A stretch of 64,000 bases of DNA from Streptomyces katrae (GCF_000717655.1 NZ_JNZY01000001.1:372001-436000), one strand, 5' to 3'. Positions 8,689-18,339 are shown, counted from the first letter of the stretch. Notes: a model not told the origin generated them from the sequence alone. Translations and numbers: made by a program.

Positions 8689-10140
8689 GTGACGCAGGGA
8701 CCGCTCACCACGGAGGCCGGGGCTCCGGTCGCCGACAACCAGAACAGCGAGACGGCCGGCGTCGGAGGTCCCGTTCTGGTCCAGGACCAGCTGCTCCTCG
8801 AGAAGCTGGCCCACTTCAACCGCGAGCGCATCCCGGAGCGCGTCGTGCACGCCCGCGGCGCCGGCGCGTACGGCACCTTCACTCTCACCCGTGACGTGTC
8901 GCAGTGGACCCGGGCGAAGTTCCTGTCCGAGGTCGGCAAGCAGACCGAGACCTTCCTGCGCTTCTCCACCGTCGCGGGCAACCTCGGTGCGGCCGACGCG
9001 GTGCGCGACCCCCGCGGCTGGGCGCTGAAGTTCTACACCGAAGAGGGCAATTACGACCTCGTCGGCAACAACACGCCGGTGTTCTTCATCAAGGACGCCA
9101 TCAAGTTCCCCGACTTCATCCACACCCAGAAGCGCGACCCGTACACGGGCTCGCAGGAGGCGGACAACGTCTGGGACTTCTGGGGTCTGTCGCCCGAGTC
9201 CACCCACCAGGTGACCTGGCTGTTCGGCGACCGCGGCATACCGGCGTCCTACCGTCACATGAACGGCTACGGCTCGCACACGTTCCAGTGGAACAACGAG
9301 GCCGGCGAGGTCTTCTGGGTCAAGTACCACTTCAAGACCGACCAGGGCATCAAGAACCTCACGCAGGCCGAGGCCAACGCCCTCGCCGGCGCGGACCCCG
9401 ACTCGCACCAGCGCGACCTGCGCGAGTCCATCGAGCGCGGCGAGTTCCCGACCTGGACCGTGCAGGTCCAGATCATGCCGGCGGCGGAGGCGTCCGGCTA
9501 CCGCTTCAACCCGTTCGACCTCACCAAGGTGTGGCCGCACGAGGACTACCCGCCGATCGAGATCGGCAAGCTGGAGCTCAACCGCAACCCGGAGAACGTC
9601 TTCGCCGAGGTCGAGCAGAGCATCTTCAGCCCGGCGCACTTCGTCCCCGGCATCGGCCCGTCCCCCGACAAGATGCTCCAGGGCCGTCTCTTCGCGTACG
9701 GCGACGCCCACCGCTACCGCGTCGGCATCAACGCCGACCACCTGCCGGTGAACCGCCCGCACGCCACCGAGGCGCGCACCAACTCCCGTGACGGCTTCCT
9801 GTACGACGGCCGCCACAAGGGTGCGAAGAACTACGAGCCGAACAGCTTCGGCGGCCCCTTCCAGACGGACCGCCCGCTGTGGCAGTCCACCCCGGTCACC
9901 GGCGGTACGGGCAACCACGCCGCCCCGGTGCACTCCGAGGACAGCGACTTCGTCCAGGCGGGCAACCTCTACCGCCTGATGTCCGAGGACGAGAAGTCCC
10001 GTCTGATCGAGAACCTCTCCGGCTTCATCGCCAAGGTCTCCCGTGACGACATCGCCGAGCGCGCGATCGACAACTTCCGCCAGGCGGACGGTGACTTCGG
10101 CAAGCGGCTGGAGGCCGCGGTCCAGGCCCTCCGCGGCTGA
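8689..10140 (+). CDS. katA: Monofunctional heme catalase (clade 3)
   Basis: This cytoplasmic catalase disproportionates hydrogen peroxide. It is 483 residues from the GTG chosen here, the usual small-subunit length. Catalytic His54 (RVVHARG), Asn127 (GNNTPVFF) and the [12 protein letters not shown] block with the heme-ligand Tyr are present. The frame stays open to a TTG at 8602, but that codon lies inside the promoter. GTG 8689 has a perfect AGGAGG at 8678-8683 with a five-base spacer; ATG 8671 is the alternative. It is divergent from the Fur-type regulator and ends at a strong hairpin. S. coelicolor calls its peroxide-induced homologue CatA. Confidence 0.93.
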   Translation: MTQGPLTTEAGAPVADNQNSETAGVGGPVLVQDQLLLEKLAHFNRERIPERVVHARGAGAYGTFTLTRDVSQWTRAKFLSEVGKQTETFLRFSTVAGNLGAADAVRDPRGWALKFYTEEGNYDLVGNNTPVFFIKDAIKFPDFIHTQKRDPYTGSQEADNVWDFWGLSPESTHQVTWLFGDRGIPASYRHMNGYGSHTFQWNNEAGEVFWVKYHFKTDQGIKNLTQAEANALAGADPDSHQRDLRESIERGEFPTWTVQVQIMPAAEASGYRFNPFDLTKVWPHEDYPPIEIGKLELNRNPENVFAEVEQSIFSPAHFVPGIGPSPDKMLQGRLFAYGDAHRYRVGINADHLPVNRPHATEARTNSRDGFLYDGRHKGAKNYEPNSFGGPFQTDRPLWQSTPVTGGTGNHAAPVHSEDSDFVQAGNLYRLMSEDEKSRLIENLSGFIAKVSRDDIAERAIDNFRQADGDFGKRLEAAVQALRG

Positions 10141-10162
10141 TTCCCCGCTCGCCGAGAGCTGA

Positions 10163-10191
10163 AGGGCCGGACCCCGTCGGGGTCCGGCCCT
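10163..10191. terminator. Bidirectional terminator between catalase and CBS genes
   Basis: A perfect 13-bp stem (AGGGCCGGACCCC) with a GTC loop lies between two convergent genes. Confidence 0.8.
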
Positions 10192-10216
10192 CCGGCTTGC
10201 GCCGGTACGTGCGGTG

Positions 10217-10612
10217 CTACGCCGGTACGGTGCTGCGCCGCGCCGGCACCCAGCAGCGGATGACATCGCGTACGGACACGATGCCGACGGGGCCGCCGTG
10301 CTCCAGCACGATCAGATGGCGGAAGCCGCCGTTGACCATCGCCTCGGCAGCCTCCTGGACGGTGGCCTGCGGGGTGCAGAACACCACGTTGTTGGTGGTG
10401 TGCGCGCCCACGGACTCCCGGTCGGGATCGTGTCCCGCGCCGATGGAGTTGAGGATGTCGCGTTCGGTCAGGATGCCGATCCCACTGTGGTCGGGATCGA
10501 GGACGACGGCTGCGCCGACCCGTCGGCCGGACATCAGGCAGGCCGCCTGCCGGAGGGTGTGGGCGGGTCCGAGGGTGAGGATCACGGTGCTCATGGCGTC
10601 ACGGACGAGCAT
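10217..10612 (-). CDS. Stand-alone CBS-domain-pair protein
   Basis: The 131-residue protein consists of two CBS motifs forming one Bateman module (MLVRDAMSTVILTLGP, then TTNNVVFCTPQATVQEAAEAM) and nothing else. Bateman modules bind adenosyl nucleotides such as AMP, ATP or SAM and report energy state to a partner; the partner is unknown here. The frame extends to 10660, but the ATG at 10612 has CAGGAGGTGG close upstream and begins directly at the first CBS motif. It is convergent with the catalase gene. Confidence 0.82.
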   Translation of the reverse strand: MLVRDAMSTVILTLGPAHTLRQAACLMSGRRVGAAVVLDPDHSGIGILTERDILNSIGAGHDPDRESVGAHTTNNVVFCTPQATVQEAAEAMVNGGFRHLIVLEHGGPVGIVSVRDVIRCWVPARRSTVPA

Positions 10613-10803
10613 GAAGAGAGCCACCTCCTGGGGAGAGTCCCTCCGCTTGGGTGGGTGCACCCGGTGAAGGCCCGCACCGAACGGGCACGGAACTTAGAGA
10701 AGTCCTTCACAAGCGCACAAGCGGATGGATTCTCAGATTCCCATGGACACGGAGGGTCATCAAGAGGGCGCACCCGGTTGTCCGGGCGCAGGGCCCGGGC
10801 GGC

Positions 10804-11610
10804 TCAGGCGCGCGGGCGCAGACATCCCAGCATCTCCTCGTGCAACAGCCCGTTCGAGGCCGCCGCGTTCCCGCCGTGCACGCCCTCCACGCCGTCCAGA
10901 TCGGTGAACCGGCCGCCCGCCTCCTGGACCACGACCGCGATGGCCGCCATGTCCCACAGGTTCAGCTCCGGCTCGGCGCACAGATCCAGCGAGCCCTCCG
11001 CGACCATCATGTACGGCCAGAAGTCGCCGTAGCCGCGGGTGCGCCAGCACTGCCGGGTCAGGTCCAGGAACCCCGGGAGGCGGCCCTGCTCCTCCCAGCC
11101 GCTCAGCGAGGAGTACGCGAAGGAGGCGTCGCCCAAGGTGCCCACCTTCGAGACCCCGAGCGGTACGGGCGTCCCGCCCAGCGCACCGCCGGCGTACGCG
11201 CCCCCGCCCTGCGCGGCCCACCAGCGGCGGCCCAGCGCAGGTGCCGAGACGACGCCGACCACCGGCCGGAAGACCCCGTCGGCGCCCTCCGCCATCAGCG
11301 AGATCAGCGTGGCCCAGACGGGGACGCCGCGCACGTAGTTCTTCGTGCCGTCGATCGGGTCCACGACCCAGCGGCGCGGGCCGCTGCCCTTGAGGCCGTA
11401 CTCCTCGCCCAGGATGGCGTCGGCGGGCCGCGCGGCCTCGATCCCGGCCCGGACGATCTCCTCGGCGGCCTTGTCCGCCTCGCTCACCGGGGTCATGTCC
11501 GGCTTCGTCTCGACCTTCAGGTCGAGGGCGCGGAAACGCTGCATCGTGGCGGCGTCCGCCGCGTCGGCGAGCTCAAGGGCAAGGCGGAGGTCATCGTCAT
11601 ACTCGGGCAT
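10804..11610 (-). CDS. hisN: Inositol-monophosphatase-fold phosphatase, HisN-type histidinol-phosphatase
   Basis: This is a 268-residue member of the Mg-dependent FIG superfamily. The metal motifs are GEEYG near 69, DPIDGTKNY near 84-92 and LNLWDMAA near 218. The S. coelicolor gene in this setting (SCO5208, next to a TetR gene and just upstream of the sigR region) was shown to be the missing histidinol-phosphate phosphatase of histidine synthesis, which is the basis for the name. From sequence alone, inositol-1-phosphate or another sugar phosphate could also be a substrate. It is divergent from the TetR gene. Confidence 0.8.
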   Translation of the reverse strand: MPEYDDDLRLALELADAADAATMQRFRALDLKVETKPDMTPVSEADKAAEEIVRAGIEAARPADAILGEEYGLKGSGPRRWVVDPIDGTKNYVRGVPVWATLISLMAEGADGVFRPVVGVVSAPALGRRWWAAQGGGAYAGGALGGTPVPLGVSKVGTLGDASFAYSSLSGWEEQGRLPGFLDLTRQCWRTRGYGDFWPYMMVAEGSLDLCAEPELNLWDMAAIAVVVQEAGGRFTDLDGVEGVHGGNAAASNGLLHEEMLGCLRPRA

Positions 11611-11760
11611 GGCCGAACAGTATCGGGACTCCCCGGACCGGGCGAGCGCCGTCCACGGTGCGACCCACCGGCGCCCTTGACAGGATCTGCCGGTCCGTCA
11701 ACTCTGGCGGGAAGGCCGAGCGGGGAATCGGAGCGGGGGAAGTCGAGCGGGGAGGCGCAG

Positions 11761-12333
11761 ATGCCGGCAGCCCGGGAGTCCTTGCTGGAAGCGGCGGGAG
11801 CGGCGCTCTTGGCGCGCCCCTGGCCGTCCGTGCGGATGGTCGACGTCGCGGCCACCGCCGGGGTGTCCCGGCAGACCCTCTACAACGAGTTCGGCGGCAA
11901 GGCGGGCCTGGGCCGGGCCCTGGTGCGCCGCGAGGCCGACTGGTACCTGGAAGGGGTGGACCGGGTCCTGCGCTCCCCGGCCGGGGCCGCCGAGCGCCTC
12001 GCCTCGGTCGCGGAGTGGACCGTACGGGCGGCCCGCGCGCGTCCCCTCGTACGGGCCCTGCTGACGGGGTGCTGGGACGGGAACTTACCCGTGCCGCCCG
12101 GGCAGGGAGTGCGGCCGGGCGTGCCGGCCCCGGGGCCCGGGGAGCTGGCCCGGGCCGTCCGCGACCGGGCATCGGCGGCGCTCACCCCGGGAGAGGGCGC
12201 ACAGCGGTGCGAGCTCGCCGTGCGCCTCGCGCTGTCGTACGTGATAGCCCCGGGCGAGGAGCCGGGGCTCGGGGAGCTGATGCGGCTGCTGCGCCTGCTC
12301 AGTGAGCCGAACCGGACAGCTGGAGGCCGATGA
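11761..12333 (+). CDS. TetR-family transcriptional regulator
   Basis: This is a 190-residue regulator whose N-terminal helix-turn-helix (VRMVDVAATAGVSRQTLYNEF) lies at about residues 22-42, followed by a divergent ligand domain rich in Arg and Ala. GGAGG sits six bases before the ATG. It is divergent from the hisN-type gene. Its last 35 bases overlap antisense with the 3' end of the SMR transporter gene, an unusual tail-to-tail overlap. That transporter is a candidate target by proximity only; ligand and operator are not evident. Confidence 0.85.
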   Translation: MPAARESLLEAAGAALLARPWPSVRMVDVAATAGVSRQTLYNEFGGKAGLGRALVRREADWYLEGVDRVLRSPAGAAERLASVAEWTVRAARARPLVRALLTGCWDGNLPVPPGQGVRPGVPAPGPGELARAVRDRASAALTPGEGAQRCELAVRLALSYVIAPGEEPGLGELMRLLRLLSEPNRTAGGR

Positions 12334-12622
12334 CGCCCAGGATGACCAGCGAGATCGAGACGAGTTTGAGCGTCGAGACCAGATCGCCGAGGAAGACCAT
12401 GCCGTAGATGGCCGTCCCGGCGGCCCCGATGCCCGTCCACACCGCGTAGGCCGGGCCCACGTCCAGCTTCTTCAGGGCCAGGGTGAGCAGCCCGAAGCTG
12501 CCGAGCGCGAACGCGGCGAAGGCGATGGTCGGCCACAGCCGGGTGAACCCGTGGGACAGCTTGAGGCAGACCGCGAAACCGGTCTCCAGCATTCCGGCGA
12601 CGACCACCAGCAGCCACGCCAT
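12299..12622 (-). CDS. SMR-family small multidrug/guanidinium exporter (SugE/Gdx-like)
   Basis: This is a 107-residue four-helix membrane protein of the small multidrug resistance family. The essential membrane carboxylate is Glu13 in GMLETGFAV. The family splits into Gdx (guanidinium) and Qac (drug) exporters; the short loops and AYAVWTGIGAAGTAI signature are closer to SugE/Gdx, but this is not certain. It is encoded alone although SMR dimers may form from one gene. The 3' end overlaps the convergent TetR gene. The 90-base leader contains two small hairpins (12645-12659 and 12678-12691). Confidence 0.85.
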   Translation of the reverse strand: MAWLLVVVAGMLETGFAVCLKLSHGFTRLWPTIAFAAFALGSFGLLTLALKKLDVGPAYAVWTGIGAAGTAIYGMVFLGDLVSTLKLVSISLVILGVIGLQLSGSAH

Positions 12623-12713
12623 GGCGCATGCCTCCCCGCGTCAGGTGACGTCGTGTCACGTGGTGGGATTATGCATTTACCAGACGTGGTACCCGGCAAA
12701 CCCCGCCGGACGA

Positions 12714-13724
12714 TCAGTCTCCCTCCCGGCGCTCGCGGGTCTGGAGCAGCCGCCGCAGCGAGTACAGGCGCGCCGGATCCGCGTGGCCGTCCTCCACCCA
12801 CTTGTCGAGCGCGCAGTCCTGCTCGTCGTGGCTGCAGGCCCGCGGGCAGCCCTCCGTACCGGGAACCAGTTCCGGGAAGGCCAGGATCACCCGGGACGGG
12901 TCCACGTGGTGCAGGCCGAACGAGCGCACGCCCGGGGTGTCGATGACCCAGCCGTCACCGCCCGGCAGCGGCAGTGCGAGCGCGGACGTGGTGGTGTGCC
13001 GGCCGCGGCCGGTCACCGCGTTGACGTGCCCTGTGGCGCGCTGGCGGCCCTCGGCGACCAGCGAGTTCACCAGGGTGGTCTTGCCGACGCCCGAGTGCCC
13101 GACGAAGGCGGTGATCCGGCCGTTCAGGCGGTCGCGCACCCGGTCGGCCGCGTCGCCGCTCGCCAGCTCCTCGCGGTTGGTGACCACGTAGTTCAGGCCG
13201 AACGTGGAGTAGATCTCCAGGATCTTGTCCGGGGAGGTCAGGTCCGACTTCGTGAGCACCAGCAGCGGCTCCAGCCCGGCGTCGTACGCGGCCACCAGAC
13301 AGCGGTCGATCATCCGGGGCCGCGGCTCCGGGTCGGCCAGCGCCGTGACGATCGCCAGCTGGTCCGCGTTGGCGACGACCACCCGCTCGTACGGGTCGTC
13401 GTCGTCCGCGGTGCGCCGCAGGACGGACTTGCGCTCCTCGATCCGCACGATCCGCGCCAGGGTGTCCTTCTTGCCCGTCAGGTCGCCCACGATCCAGACC
13501 CGGTCGCCGACCACCGCCGCCTTGCGGCCCAGCTCGCGGGCCTTCATGGCGGTGATCGAGCGGCCGTCGACCAGGCAGGTCAGCCGGCCGCGGTCGACGG
13601 TCAGGACGAAGCCCTCGGCCGCGTCCTCGTGCTTGGGCCGGATGGTGGTCCGGGGCCGGTTGCCCTTGGGGTTGGGCCGCTGGCGGATGTCGTCCTCGTC
13701 GGTGTGCTTTCCGTACCTGCGCAT
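12714..13724 (-). CDS. rsgA: Ribosome small-subunit-dependent GTPase RsgA
   Basis: This is a circularly permuted GTPase that checks late 30S subunit assembly. Of its 336 residues, an OB-fold covers about 37-105. The permuted G motifs appear in order G4 (TKSD, 158-161), G1 (GHSGVGKTT, 209-217) and G3 (DTPG, 262-265). The C-terminal zinc knuckle has Cys293, Cys297, His299 and Cys304. The ATG at 13724 is eight bases after the aroA stop, so the two are co-transcribed; aroA-rsgA is a conserved Streptomyces pair. Upstream open frame into aroA is not part of the gene. Confidence 0.94.
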   Translation of the reverse strand: MRRYGKHTDEDDIRQRPNPKGNRPRTTIRPKHEDAAEGFVLTVDRGRLTCLVDGRSITAMKARELGRKAAVVGDRVWIVGDLTGKKDTLARIVRIEERKSVLRRTADDDDPYERVVVANADQLAIVTALADPEPRPRMIDRCLVAAYDAGLEPLLVLTKSDLTSPDKILEIYSTFGLNYVVTNREELASGDAADRVRDRLNGRITAFVGHSGVGKTTLVNSLVAEGRQRATGHVNAVTGRGRHTTTSALALPLPGGDGWVIDTPGVRSFGLHHVDPSRVILAFPELVPGTEGCPRACSHDEQDCALDKWVEDGHADPARLYSLRRLLQTRERREGD

Positions 13725-13732
13725 GACGGGCC

Positions 13733-15070
13733 CTACGCTCCCGCTCCCGAGAGCATTCGGGCCCACATCTTCGGGAAGTCCGGCAGGGTCTTCGCGGTCG
13801 TCGCCACGTTCTCGATCTGCACGCCCTCCACCGCCAGGCCGATCACCGCGCCCGCGGTGGCCATCCGGTGGTCGTCGTACGTGCGGAAGACACCCCCGTG
13901 CAGCGGGCGCGGGCGGATGTGCAGGCCGTCCGCAGTCTCGGTGACCTCGCCGCCGAGGCCGTTGATCTCCGCGGTCAGCGCCGCCAGCCGGTCCGTCTCG
14001 TGCAGCCGCAGGTGCGCCACCCCGCGCAGGGTGGACGGGGAGTCGGCCAGCGCCGCCACGGCCGCGATGCCGGGGGTGAGCTCGCCGACCTCGCTCAGAT
14101 CCACGTCGATGCCGTGGATCTTGCCGCTGCCGCTGAAGACCAGGCCCGCGTCGGTCAGCTCGCAGGAACCCCCCATCTCGGTGAAGATCCGGCGCAGCTC
14201 GTCGCCCGGCTGGGTGGTGCGGCGCGGCCAGTCCGGGACCGTGACCGTGCCGCCGGTGATCAGGGCCGCCGCCAGGAACGGCTGCGCGTTCGACAGGTCC
14301 GGCTCCACGACCATGTCGCGGCCCAGCAGCGCGCTCGGCGCGACCCGCCACACGTTCGGCTCGCCGCCCGCCTCGGGGGTGTCGACCTGGGCGCCCGCCG
14401 CGCGCAGCATCTCCACGGTCATCCGGATGTGCGGCATCGACGGCAGGGCGGTGCCGGTGTGCCGGACCTCGACGCCCTGGTTGAAGCGCGGGCCGGAGAG
14501 CAGCAGCGCCGAGACGAACTGCGAGGAGTTCGAGGCGTCGATCTCGACGACGCCGCCCTCCAGGGCCCCGCCGCCCTGGACCGTCAGCGGCAGCGCGCCC
14601 CGGCCGTCGTCGTCGATCCGGGCGCCGAGGGTGCGCAGGGCGCTGATGACCTGGCCGAGCGGGCGCTCGTAGGAACGCGGGTCGCCGTCGAAGCGGATGT
14701 CGCCGGAGGCCAGGGTGGCGACGGGCGGCAGGAAGCGCATGACCGTGCCCGCGTTGCCGACGTCGACGGTGGCCGGGCCGTGCAGGCCGGCCGGGATGAT
14801 GCGCCAGGCCTCGCCGCCGGAGCCGTCGCCGGAACTGGAGGATGCCGTCTCCTCGATGCCGACGCCCAGCGCGCGCAGCGCGTCCGCCATCAGCTGGGAG
14901 TCGCGCGAGCGCAGCGGGCGGCGCACCCAGCCCGGCTCGGCGGCGAGCGCGGCGAGGACGAGGGCGCGGTTGGTGACCGACTTCGACCCGGGCACGGTGA
15001 CGGTGGCGTGGACGGTGCCGTCGGCGAGCGGAGCGGGCCAGAGGGCGTGGAGCGCGGGGGTCTCGGTCAT
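13733..15070 (-). CDS. aroA: 3-phosphoshikimate 1-carboxyvinyltransferase (EPSP synthase)
   Basis: This shikimate-pathway enzyme joins PEP and shikimate-3-phosphate. The 445-residue protein has the N-terminal [17 protein letters not shown], the PEP-site block [12 protein letters not shown] and the C-terminal HETDRLAAL and YDDHRMA motifs. The ATG at 15070 ([11 protein letters not shown]) is preferred over 15079. A short serine-rich insertion ([12 protein letters not shown]) lies near residue 80. It is the first gene of an aroA-rsgA unit. Confidence 0.95.
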   Translation of the reverse strand: MTETPALHALWPAPLADGTVHATVTVPGSKSVTNRALVLAALAAEPGWVRRPLRSRDSQLMADALRALGVGIEETASSSSGDGSGGEAWRIIPAGLHGPATVDVGNAGTVMRFLPPVATLASGDIRFDGDPRSYERPLGQVISALRTLGARIDDDGRGALPLTVQGGGALEGGVVEIDASNSSQFVSALLLSGPRFNQGVEVRHTGTALPSMPHIRMTVEMLRAAGAQVDTPEAGGEPNVWRVAPSALLGRDMVVEPDLSNAQPFLAAALITGGTVTVPDWPRRTTQPGDELRRIFTEMGGSCELTDAGLVFSGSGKIHGIDVDLSEVGELTPGIAAVAALADSPSTLRGVAHLRLHETDRLAALTAEINGLGGEVTETADGLHIRPRPLHGGVFRTYDDHRMATAGAVIGLAVEGVQIENVATTAKTLPDFPKMWARMLSGAGA

Positions 15071-15145
15071 GGCCCCCACTTTAGTGGCTCCTCCCGGGCC
15101 CAGATCTTGATCGCGCCGCCGCAGCGGGCCCGCGCGGGATCCGTC

Positions 15146-15859
15146 TCAGAGGCTGAGAAGCCAGCGCCCGCCGCCGATGAGCGAGCACAGCGCGACGGTG
15201 TGGAACAGGAGCAGCCAGGCGACCGGGTGGACGTGGGTGAGCCGCCCCAGCTGGTCCGCGTCGGAATCCGGCGCCCCGCCGTGCCGGCGCTGGGCCCCCA
15301 GCTCGAAGACCGGCCGTACGGCGCCCATCAGCAGGAACCACACCACCAGATACGCGAAGGCCGCCTGGACCTCGGCGGTGGCGAGCCAGGAGACCAGGAC
15401 GAACGCGGCTCCGGCCAGCACCACCATCAGGGCCCCGTACGCGTTCCGGATCATCACCAGCATCGCGAGGAGCAGCACGGTGGCCGCCCACAGCAGCAGC
15501 GTGATGCGGTGGGCCGACAGCAGTGCGGCCCCGCCGAGACCGAGCAGCGCGGGCGCCGGGTACCCGGCGGCGGCGGTCAGGATCATCCCGGGCCCGGTCG
15601 CCTTGCCGACGCTGACGGTGACGCCGCTGGTGTCGGAGTGCAGCCGGATCCCGTCGAGCTTCCGTCCGGTCAGCCGGGCCACCAGCCCGTGGCCCCCCTC
15701 GTGGGCGATGGTCACGGCGTTGCGGGACAGCCGCCACAGCGGGCGCGGCCCCACGGCGGCCAGCGCGACGAAGCCCGTCACGATCACCAGCCACAGGGGC
15801 GGCGGGGTCTGTATACCGGTCAGCCGGTCCCACAGGCCGGCGGTCGTGGTGCTGTCCAT
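15146..15859 (-). CDS. M50-family-like intramembrane metalloprotease
   Basis: This is a 237-residue polytopic membrane protein with the zinc-protease motif HEGGH at residues 53-57 in the second hydrophobic segment, and about six further helices. A DADQL sequence near residue 205 is a candidate third ligand. It belongs to the M50B-like actinobacterial group; substrate unknown. It is divergent from the SRAP gene, with about 50 bases between start codons. No regulated sigma or anti-sigma gene is adjacent, so a site-2-protease role is only a family-based possibility. Confidence 0.8.
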   Translation of the reverse strand: MDSTTTAGLWDRLTGIQTPPPLWLVIVTGFVALAAVGPRPLWRLSRNAVTIAHEGGHGLVARLTGRKLDGIRLHSDTSGVTVSVGKATGPGMILTAAAGYPAPALLGLGGAALLSAHRITLLLWAATVLLLAMLVMIRNAYGALMVVLAGAAFVLVSWLATAEVQAAFAYLVVWFLLMGAVRPVFELGAQRRHGGAPDSDADQLGRLTHVHPVAWLLLFHTVALCSLIGGGRWLLSL

Positions 15860-15912
15860 AGAGTGGCGGACTCCTTGCGGTGGTGGGCGGGTGGGATGGC
15901 AGTGTGGCAGCC

Positions 15913-16728
15913 ATGTGCGGAAGGTATGCAGCGAGTCGCAGACCCGAGGACCTGGTGGAGGCCTTCGGCATCGAGCGGTGGGAGCCGGAGGAGACCCTGG
16001 CCCCGGACTGGAACGTGGCGCCGACGAAGGAGGTCCACGTCGTCCTCGACCGTCCTGTGAAGGACGCTCCGGATCCGCGTCCGGTTCGTCAGCTGCGCAC
16101 CCTCAGGTGGGGGCTCGTCCCCTCCTGGGCCAAGAACCCCGACGGTGCCGCCCGGATGACCAACGCCCGGTCCGAGACGCTGGCCGAGAAGCCGTCCTTC
16201 CGCAGGCCGTTCGCGCAGCGCCGCTGCATCGTCCCCGCCGACGGCTACTACGAGTGGGTCACCGCCCACGACGAACGGCAGCTCGAGGTCGAGGGCAAGA
16301 AGAAGCGGGCCCGCAAGCAGCCCTACTTCGTGCTCCCCGCCGACGGCTCCGTCTTCGCCATGGCCGGGATATACGAGTTCTGGCGCGACCCGGCCCTCCC
16401 CGGCGACCACCCACAGGCCTGGTGGGCGACCTGCTCGGTGATCACGGCCGAAGCCGAGACCGGGCCGCTGGCCGTGGCTCCCGCCGAGGGCCCGGCCTCG
16501 CTCGCCGAGATCCACCCCCGGATGCCGCTGATGCTGACCCCGGACCGCTGGGACGCCTGGCTGGACCCGGCCCGCACCGACCCCGACGAACTCCAGACCC
16601 TGCTCGCGCCGCCGCCGGGCGGGCTGATGCGCGCGTACCCGGTGTCCACGGCCGTCAGCAACGTGCGCAACAACGGGCCCGAGCTGCTCGACGAGCTGGC
16701 CGCGCCGGAGGAGTGCACGCTGTTCTGA
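15913..16728 (+). CDS. SOS-response-associated peptidase (SRAP, YedK/HMCES family)
   Basis: This family covalently traps abasic sites in single-stranded DNA through the amine and thiol of a N-terminal cysteine. The frame is open from 15880, but only the ATG at 15913 exposes Cys2 (MCGRYAAS) after Met removal, which decides the start. Other catalytic landmarks are WNVAPT, TNARSET, the YYEW glutamate and IHPRMP histidine. Length is 271 residues. It is divergent from the M50-like gene and followed by an alpha/beta hydrolase gene 18 bases later, so probably co-transcribed. No LexA box is obvious. Confidence 0.9.
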   Translation: MCGRYAASRRPEDLVEAFGIERWEPEETLAPDWNVAPTKEVHVVLDRPVKDAPDPRPVRQLRTLRWGLVPSWAKNPDGAARMTNARSETLAEKPSFRRPFAQRRCIVPADGYYEWVTAHDERQLEVEGKKKRARKQPYFVLPADGSVFAMAGIYEFWRDPALPGDHPQAWWATCSVITAEAETGPLAVAPAEGPASLAEIHPRMPLMLTPDRWDAWLDPARTDPDELQTLLAPPPGGLMRAYPVSTAVSNVRNNGPELLDELAAPEECTLF

Positions 16729-16746
16729 CCCGTGCAGGATGGGTCC

Positions 16747-17403
16747 ATGACCACGCGTACGGAGAGCGTCGACACCCCGGCGGGCGAAGCCCGCATCACC
16801 TGGCACCCCGCCCCCGCCCGTACGGCCCGCCTCGTGCTGGCCGTGAGCCACGGCGCCGGCGGCGGGATCGAGGCCCGCGACCTCCGGGCCCTGGCCGGCG
16901 CGCTGCCCGCGCAGGGGGTCACCGTGGCGCTGGTCGAGCAGCCGTGGCGGGTCGCCGGGAAGAAGGTGGCCTCCGCGCCCAAGGTGCTCGACGAGGGCTG
17001 GCGCGGCCTGTGGCCGGCCCTGGCCGGGCCCGGGCTGCCCGTGGTGGCGGGCGGGCGCAGCGCCGGGGCCCGGGTGGCCTGCCGGACCGCCGCCGAGCTG
17101 GGGGCGGCCGGGGTGCTGGCGCTGGCGTTTCCGCTGCACCCGCCGGGCCGGCCCGAGAAGTCCCGGGCCGGGGAGCTGACCGGCGCCGGGCGGCCCACCC
17201 TGGTCGTCCAGGGCGGCCGGGACCCCTTCGGGAGGCCCGAGGAGTTCCCGCCGCCGAGCGCGCAGGCGGCGTACGAACTGGTGGAGGTCCCGCACGCCGA
17301 TCACGGCTTCGCGGTGCCCAAGAAGACCGGTCCGACCCAGGAGGAGACCCTCGAGGTGATCACCGGGGCCGTCGCCGCGTGGCTCGCCGCACTACCCCTC
17401 TGA
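16747..17403 (+). CDS. Alpha/beta-hydrolase family protein (Tex30/KANL3-like)
   Basis: This is a 218-residue cytoplasmic alpha/beta hydrolase. The nucleophile elbow is GGRSAGARVA with Ser105. The acid is the Asp in QGGRDPFG and the base the His in PHADHGFAV. An oxyanion-type SHGAGGG loop lies at 34-40. The start is ATG 16747 (MTTRTES); an ATG at 16732 lies within the intergenic stretch. Substrate is unknown; dienelactone-hydrolase-like chemistry is typical of the fold. It ends about 50 bases before the sigR autoregulatory promoter. Confidence 0.8.
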   Translation: MTTRTESVDTPAGEARITWHPAPARTARLVLAVSHGAGGGIEARDLRALAGALPAQGVTVALVEQPWRVAGKKVASAPKVLDEGWRGLWPALAGPGLPVVAGGRSAGARVACRTAAELGAAGVLALAFPLHPPGRPEKSRAGELTGAGRPTLVVQGGRDPFGRPEEFPPPSAQAAYELVEVPHADHGFAVPKKTGPTQEETLEVITGAVAAWLAALPL

Positions 17404-17453
17404 TGTGAATCCGGTCACCTTTCTCCGCCTGCCCGGCAGAGGCCGCAAACCCC

Positions 17454-17480
17454 GGGAATGCACGGCCCGGCCCTTCTGTT
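17454..17480 (+). promoter_or_regulatory. SigR-dependent autoregulatory promoter (sigRp2-type)
   Basis: GGGAAT (17454-17459), exactly 18 bases, then GTT (17478-17480). This matches the SigR consensus GGAAT-N18-GTT and lies about 50 bases before the upstream ATG of sigR, as in S. coelicolor. Confidence 0.85.
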
Positions 17481-17529
17481 GTGCCGGATGTCGGAAACGC
17501 ACGGGAAATCGTCGGAGGAGAGGGAGCGC

Positions 17530-18339
17530 ATGACCCAGGTCATCAGCCAGCACCGTCCGCAGGCGGCAGGCCTGGACTGGACGGTCCTGCCCGGGCCCAA
17601 GCGCAGCCAGCTTCAGGCGGCGGAAGGCCGGGATGGTCGACTATTCTCCGATTCGAGCGGGTCCGCTTTCGGAGCCGTCACGCAGTCGGAGGAGGTGGGT
17701 CCTGTCGCTGGGACCGACGAAGGCCACGCGGAGGAGACGACCCCGGAGCGCAATGCGCGCTTCGAGAGGGACGCCCTCGGCTACCTCGACCAGATGTACT
17801 CGGCCGCACTGCGCATGACGCGCAATCCGGCCGACGCCGAGGACCTGGTCCAGGAGACGTACGCGAAGGCATACGCGTCCTTCCACCAGTTCCGCGAGGG
17901 CACCAATCTCAAGGCGTGGCTCTACCGCATTCTGACCAACACGTTCATCAACTCCTACCGCAAGAAGCAGCGTGAACCGCAGCGCAGCGCGGCGGAGGAG
18001 ATCGAGGACTGGCAGCTGGCGCGCGCCGAGTCGCACATGTCGACGGGACTGCGTTCCGCCGAATCGCAGGCGCTCGACCACCTGCCCGATTCGGATGTGA
18101 AGGAAGCGCTTCAGGCCATTCCCGAGGAGTTCCGCATCGCGGTCTATCTTGCCGACGTAGAGGGCTTTGCGTACAAGGAGATCGCGGACATCATGGGTAC
18201 ACCCATCGGTACGGTCATGTCGCGACTGCACCGTGGCCGCCGTCAACTCCGCGGAATGCTGGAGGACTATGCCCGTGAGCGCGGGCTGGTCCCCGCCGGC
18301 GCGGGAGAGTCGAACGACCTGAAAGGCTCGGGCTCATGA
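17530..18339 (+). CDS. sigR: ECF sigma factor SigR (with N-terminally extended isoform)
   Basis: SigR directs RNA polymerase to thiol-oxidative-stress genes. Sigma-2 ([26 protein letters not shown]) and sigma-4 ([26 protein letters not shown]) are intact. The coordinates given are for the long form starting at ATG 17530, which has GGAGG upstream. The standard form probably starts at GTG 17695 (VGPVAGTD), giving 214 residues. The extension is exactly 55 residues, matching the unstable SigR' isoform described in S. coelicolor. The stop overlaps the rsrA start (ATGA), so sigma and anti-sigma are translationally coupled. Confidence 0.95.
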   Translation: MTQVISQHRPQAAGLDWTVLPGPKRSQLQAAEGRDGRLFSDSSGSAFGAVTQSEEVGPVAGTDEGHAEETTPERNARFERDALGYLDQMYSAALRMTRNPADAEDLVQETYAKAYASFHQFREGTNLKAWLYRILTNTFINSYRKKQREPQRSAAEEIEDWQLARAESHMSTGLRSAESQALDHLPDSDVKEALQAIPEEFRIAVYLADVEGFAYKEIADIMGTPIGTVMSRLHRGRRQLRGMLEDYARERGLVPAGAGESNDLKGSGS

